From Emiliania huxleyi CCMP1516 (lineage: Eukaryota > Haptophyta > Isochrysidales > Noelaerhabdaceae), in assembly GCF_000372725.1 (NCBI RefSeq), contig NW_005200249.1, positions 50,323 through 114,322 on the forward strand: 64,000 nucleotides of DNA, written 5' to 3'. The position numbers were made by a program, and so were the translations under genes. Shown here in pieces: positions 61,752 through 64,000 of this stretch. The notes beneath the pieces are model-generated. The model worked only from the letters and a program-made list of their open reading frames with translations, did no database searches and was not told where the DNA came from. Numbering within the stretch: the first letter of the stretch is position 1; every line of letters starts with the position of its first letter.

Positions 61752-63632
61752 TCACCTCTTGGACTTGCTGCGACGTCTCTGCGCCTTTCGCTCCGCCGCG
61801 CTGCCGCGCCCCGCCGCCCGCTGTCCGCCCGTCCCCACCGCGAAGCCGGCCGCCGGCCCGGCGCCTGCGACGAGGCTAGCGAGCGGTACGCGCCTGCGAA
61901 GGAGCTCTTCGCGGGCGATGCCGTCGGCAGGGACGGGGTCGTCGCCCACCGCGACCGTCATGTGCGCGCTGAGGGCTTCGAAGAGCGACTCGGGCCCCTC
62001 GCCGGTGCCGCGCTTCTCTCCCCACCAGGGCCTGCCCACCACGGCATACAGCAGCTGCTGGTCCGCGTCGGAACGGTTCGGGAGCCAGCGGCGCCACAAA
62101 CGGTAGTCGACGACGACGGCGTCGCCGGCACGCGCGAGCAGCGTAGACCTTCGCTGTACTGTGGCGGCTGAAGGCGACGCGCACTGCCGTAGCACCTGGC
62201 GATTAATGGCAACGATGGTAAAGGTCGCAAAAAGGCGGCAGCTTGAGGAGGCAGTGTCGGGGGGGCAGTGTAGAAAGGCAGAAGTGTTGACGGAGGCGGA
62301 GGCCGTTGGTTGGACGCACCTCGCGCACCCTGTCGGCCGACTCGCTCCAAGTAAGCGGCTGCCCTTGCCAATCTGGTGCCTGCGCCACAGACGCCACAAG
62401 TGCCTCCCAGTCGTCCGCCACCTGTTGGTGCGCCGCGGCGACTGGCAAAGCTGCGAGCGGCGGCGGCCGCCGCGCCTCGCCTCTCCCCGCGGCATCAATG
62501 AGAGCCTCGACGATCCCCGCGCCTCCGTCCGCCTGCTTCAGGTGGTCAATTACCTCTCCCACGCTGAGCCCCTCGGTGCCGAGCGGCCGGAGCATGCCGA
62601 AAGATGCAGCGGAGGCTGCGCCGCCGTCCGCGCCGAGCCCGCCTTTTGGACGCTCACCGCCCCGATACTCGCGCCCTGGCACGTGCGACCCGCGAGCGAA
62701 CTCGGCTGGCCCTGAGAGCGGCGCCGGTGGGAGCAGTGGGGGTGAGGGCGTCGAAGGGAGAGAACGGAGAGGCGGGAGCGGCAAGGCGAGCCGCGAGGAG
62801 CGAGGCAGTGGATGATGGAGCGGTGAGGTTGGCAAAGAGGCAGCGGCGGAGAGTAGTGAGGGCAGCTGTGACCGTTCTCCGGTGTCAGGTCATTGAGCGG
62901 CACGTAGCAGGTCAACGCATACGGAGGGAGGGGGACGTCGACGTCGAAGAGGTGCGTGCCTTCCGCGCGCCAGGGAGACGCCTCCGGGTTACCGCCGCCC
63001 TCGCCCCTCCCCTCAAGCTCAGACCACTCACTCCACGACGATGATGACATCGCAACGAGCGTCCCGGCGGCAAGACACTCGGCGTCGTCGCCTACGACGG
63101 GCCAGGGGCGGGACACGCCGATGCAGGATTGGGTAAGAGTTCTGCGACAAGCCGCCGGGACAGGGCGAGGCGGTGGCAGCTGGACACCGAGCGCTGCAAG
63201 GAGGAGGTTGCGCAGGGGCTCGGCGGAGAGGACTGCTCGGACTAGAACCCCAGTCGTCCGCTGCTTGACCTCGATCCGTCGTCCCTCCTGCTCGACCACC
63301 TCTGCGTACCTGTGGCCGTGCGGACAAGACACCGACAGATGATTAGCGCGCCGAGACACAGGCCGATGATGTCGAAGATCGCTGTGGGGATGCTTGGCGG
63401 CGCGAGTGGAAGGCGGTGGACTAGTGGCGTGCGTGGTTAGAGCAGGGATTGGTCGTTCGCACCGTGGCGGCGCCGGCTTCCCCGCAACCACCTGCCGGAG
63501 GAGGAGGTGGCGGAGGACGGACTGGCAGCGGTCACCAGCCATGTCCCTGCACCACGACAGCACCTCCGGTGCCAGCACGCCCGGCAGGTGGCAGACGCCG
63601 CTCTCGAGCAGTTCGGCAGTCGGGGCCGACAT
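61752..63632 (-). CDS. Phytanoyl-CoA dioxygenase (PhyH)-like protein
   Basis: ATG 63632 (MSAPTAELLESGVCHLPGVL); later exons end at 62873 and cover 62711-62320 and 62153-61752. An intron within the first part (about 63480-63312) has unresolved edges. Features: AEGTHLFDVDVPLPPYALTC, YVPLNDLTPENG|PAEFARGSH (the PhyH LxDxTxxNGP-x-x-F-x-x-GSH run), a helical insert with GLSVGEVIDHLKQADGGAGI, then GDAVVVDYRLWRRWLPNRSD and LLYAVVGRPWW. In active enzymes the strand equivalent to DYRLWRR normally carries the second iron-binding His; here it reads Arg, so the protein may have lost catalysis or my alignment is off by a residue. The 2OG-dependent fold is otherwise clear. Confidence 0.75.
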
Positions 63633-63693
63633 CCATAACGACGCGTTGCGATATCGGGGCCGTCCACGGGCAACCGAAACGCGGCCCGTCCTG

Positions 63694-63795
63694 TTCACAG
63701 CCTTGTTATTGAGAAGAAAATACCTCCTATGGCGCTGTGCGCTGGCCTGTGAGAGGTTGAGGTGCGAGCCCTGGAGATTCACAGCCTTGTTATTG
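63694..63795 (+). repeat. Direct repeat of 18 bp, 84 bp apart
   Basis: TTCACAGCCTTGTTATTG at 63694-63711 and 63778-63795 flank 66 bp, like a small insertion with a target duplication, in the 5' flank of the PhyH-like gene. Confidence 0.85.
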
Positions 63796-64000
63796 TTTTA
63801 GGTGTATTGTTGGCAGACAAGACTCACAGAGCTCACACAGAATCACAGCGGGAGGAAAGCGGCGAGTCGCAATTCCAGGGGTCGTTGTGGCGGGCCACCC
63901 TGTCCAGAGAGGCATGGATGCCAATCTGGGGTCTCTCGACCGAGTCTGATTTCGCCTCGCCGCCTCCCGGTGGTGGCTGTAGAGCCAAAGCGGCGGAGAT
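63796..64000. other. Right edge, unassigned
   Basis: About 200 bp with no recognisable coding frame; possibly the end of a gene outside the window. Confidence 0.4.

Overview
Eukaryotic nuclear DNA: about 65-70 % GC, gene-dense, genes on both strands in no fixed order, many short introns (about 40-110 nt), and many tandem and dispersed repeats. A plastid-type Rieske oxygenase with a presequence-like N terminus, many GC-AG introns and algal-type ankyrin and ADP-ribosyltransferase proteins point to a microalga, most likely a haptophyte (Emiliania/Prymnesium-like). This is inference from gene content and splicing style, not a database match.

Layout. 1-1124: 13-bp satellite, then the 3' exons of an MFS transporter. 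1525-2671 (-): ribosomal protein eL20. 2750-6568: nested repeats around a WW-domain gene. 6569-9031: large ankyrin gene. 9166-12373: retroelement debris and an intact 498-bp hAT-like MITE. 12786-15630: divergent pair, Rieske oxygenase (-) and Rrp8 methyltransferase (+). 16.7-22.6 kb: orphan ORF, leucine-rich-repeat gene, S10 carboxypeptidase (-), SPRY-like gene. 22989-25520 (-): protein with a repeated unknown motif. 25571-28930: SINE-like copies, an ALKBH-like demethylase gene (-) and a 915-bp LTR element nested in a SINE. 28.9-34.6 kb: ARM/IQ protein, small membrane protein, acidic protein, SpoU methyltransferase, LOR/tubby-like protein. 34.6-36.0 kb: truncated LINE. 36103-40232: CHD1L/ALC1-like SNF2-macro remodeller. 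41-47 kb: desaturase, PPR-TrmB fusion (-), FKBP-ankyrin-cyclophilin protein (-). 48.1-51.4 kb: CBM9-like protein and GH45 endoglucanase. 51.9-57.3 kb: ADP-ribosyltransferase and proteasome beta-2 genes, each starting in one arm of an inverted duplication. 57.9-63.6 kb: Mpv17 (-), small ankyrin protein, membrane protein, PhyH-like dioxygenase (-).

The main discovery candidate is a splice-site pattern. In most introns I could resolve, the first 10-25 nt of the intron repeat the first nt of the downstream exon. The donor dinucleotide (GT, GC, once apparently GA) is therefore usually a copy of how the next exon begins. Many of the same introns end in a shared TTCAC...GTGAACAG|G motif able to form a hairpin at the acceptor. 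This looks like intron gain by target-site or tandem duplication (introner-like). I used it to settle several exon boundaries, so those boundaries are not independent evidence for it; boundaries fixed by protein homology (CHD1L, CBM9, proteasome) are.

Exon coordinates are read by eye from splice signals, reading frame and remembered family consensus. No tRNA, rRNA or CRISPR was seen.
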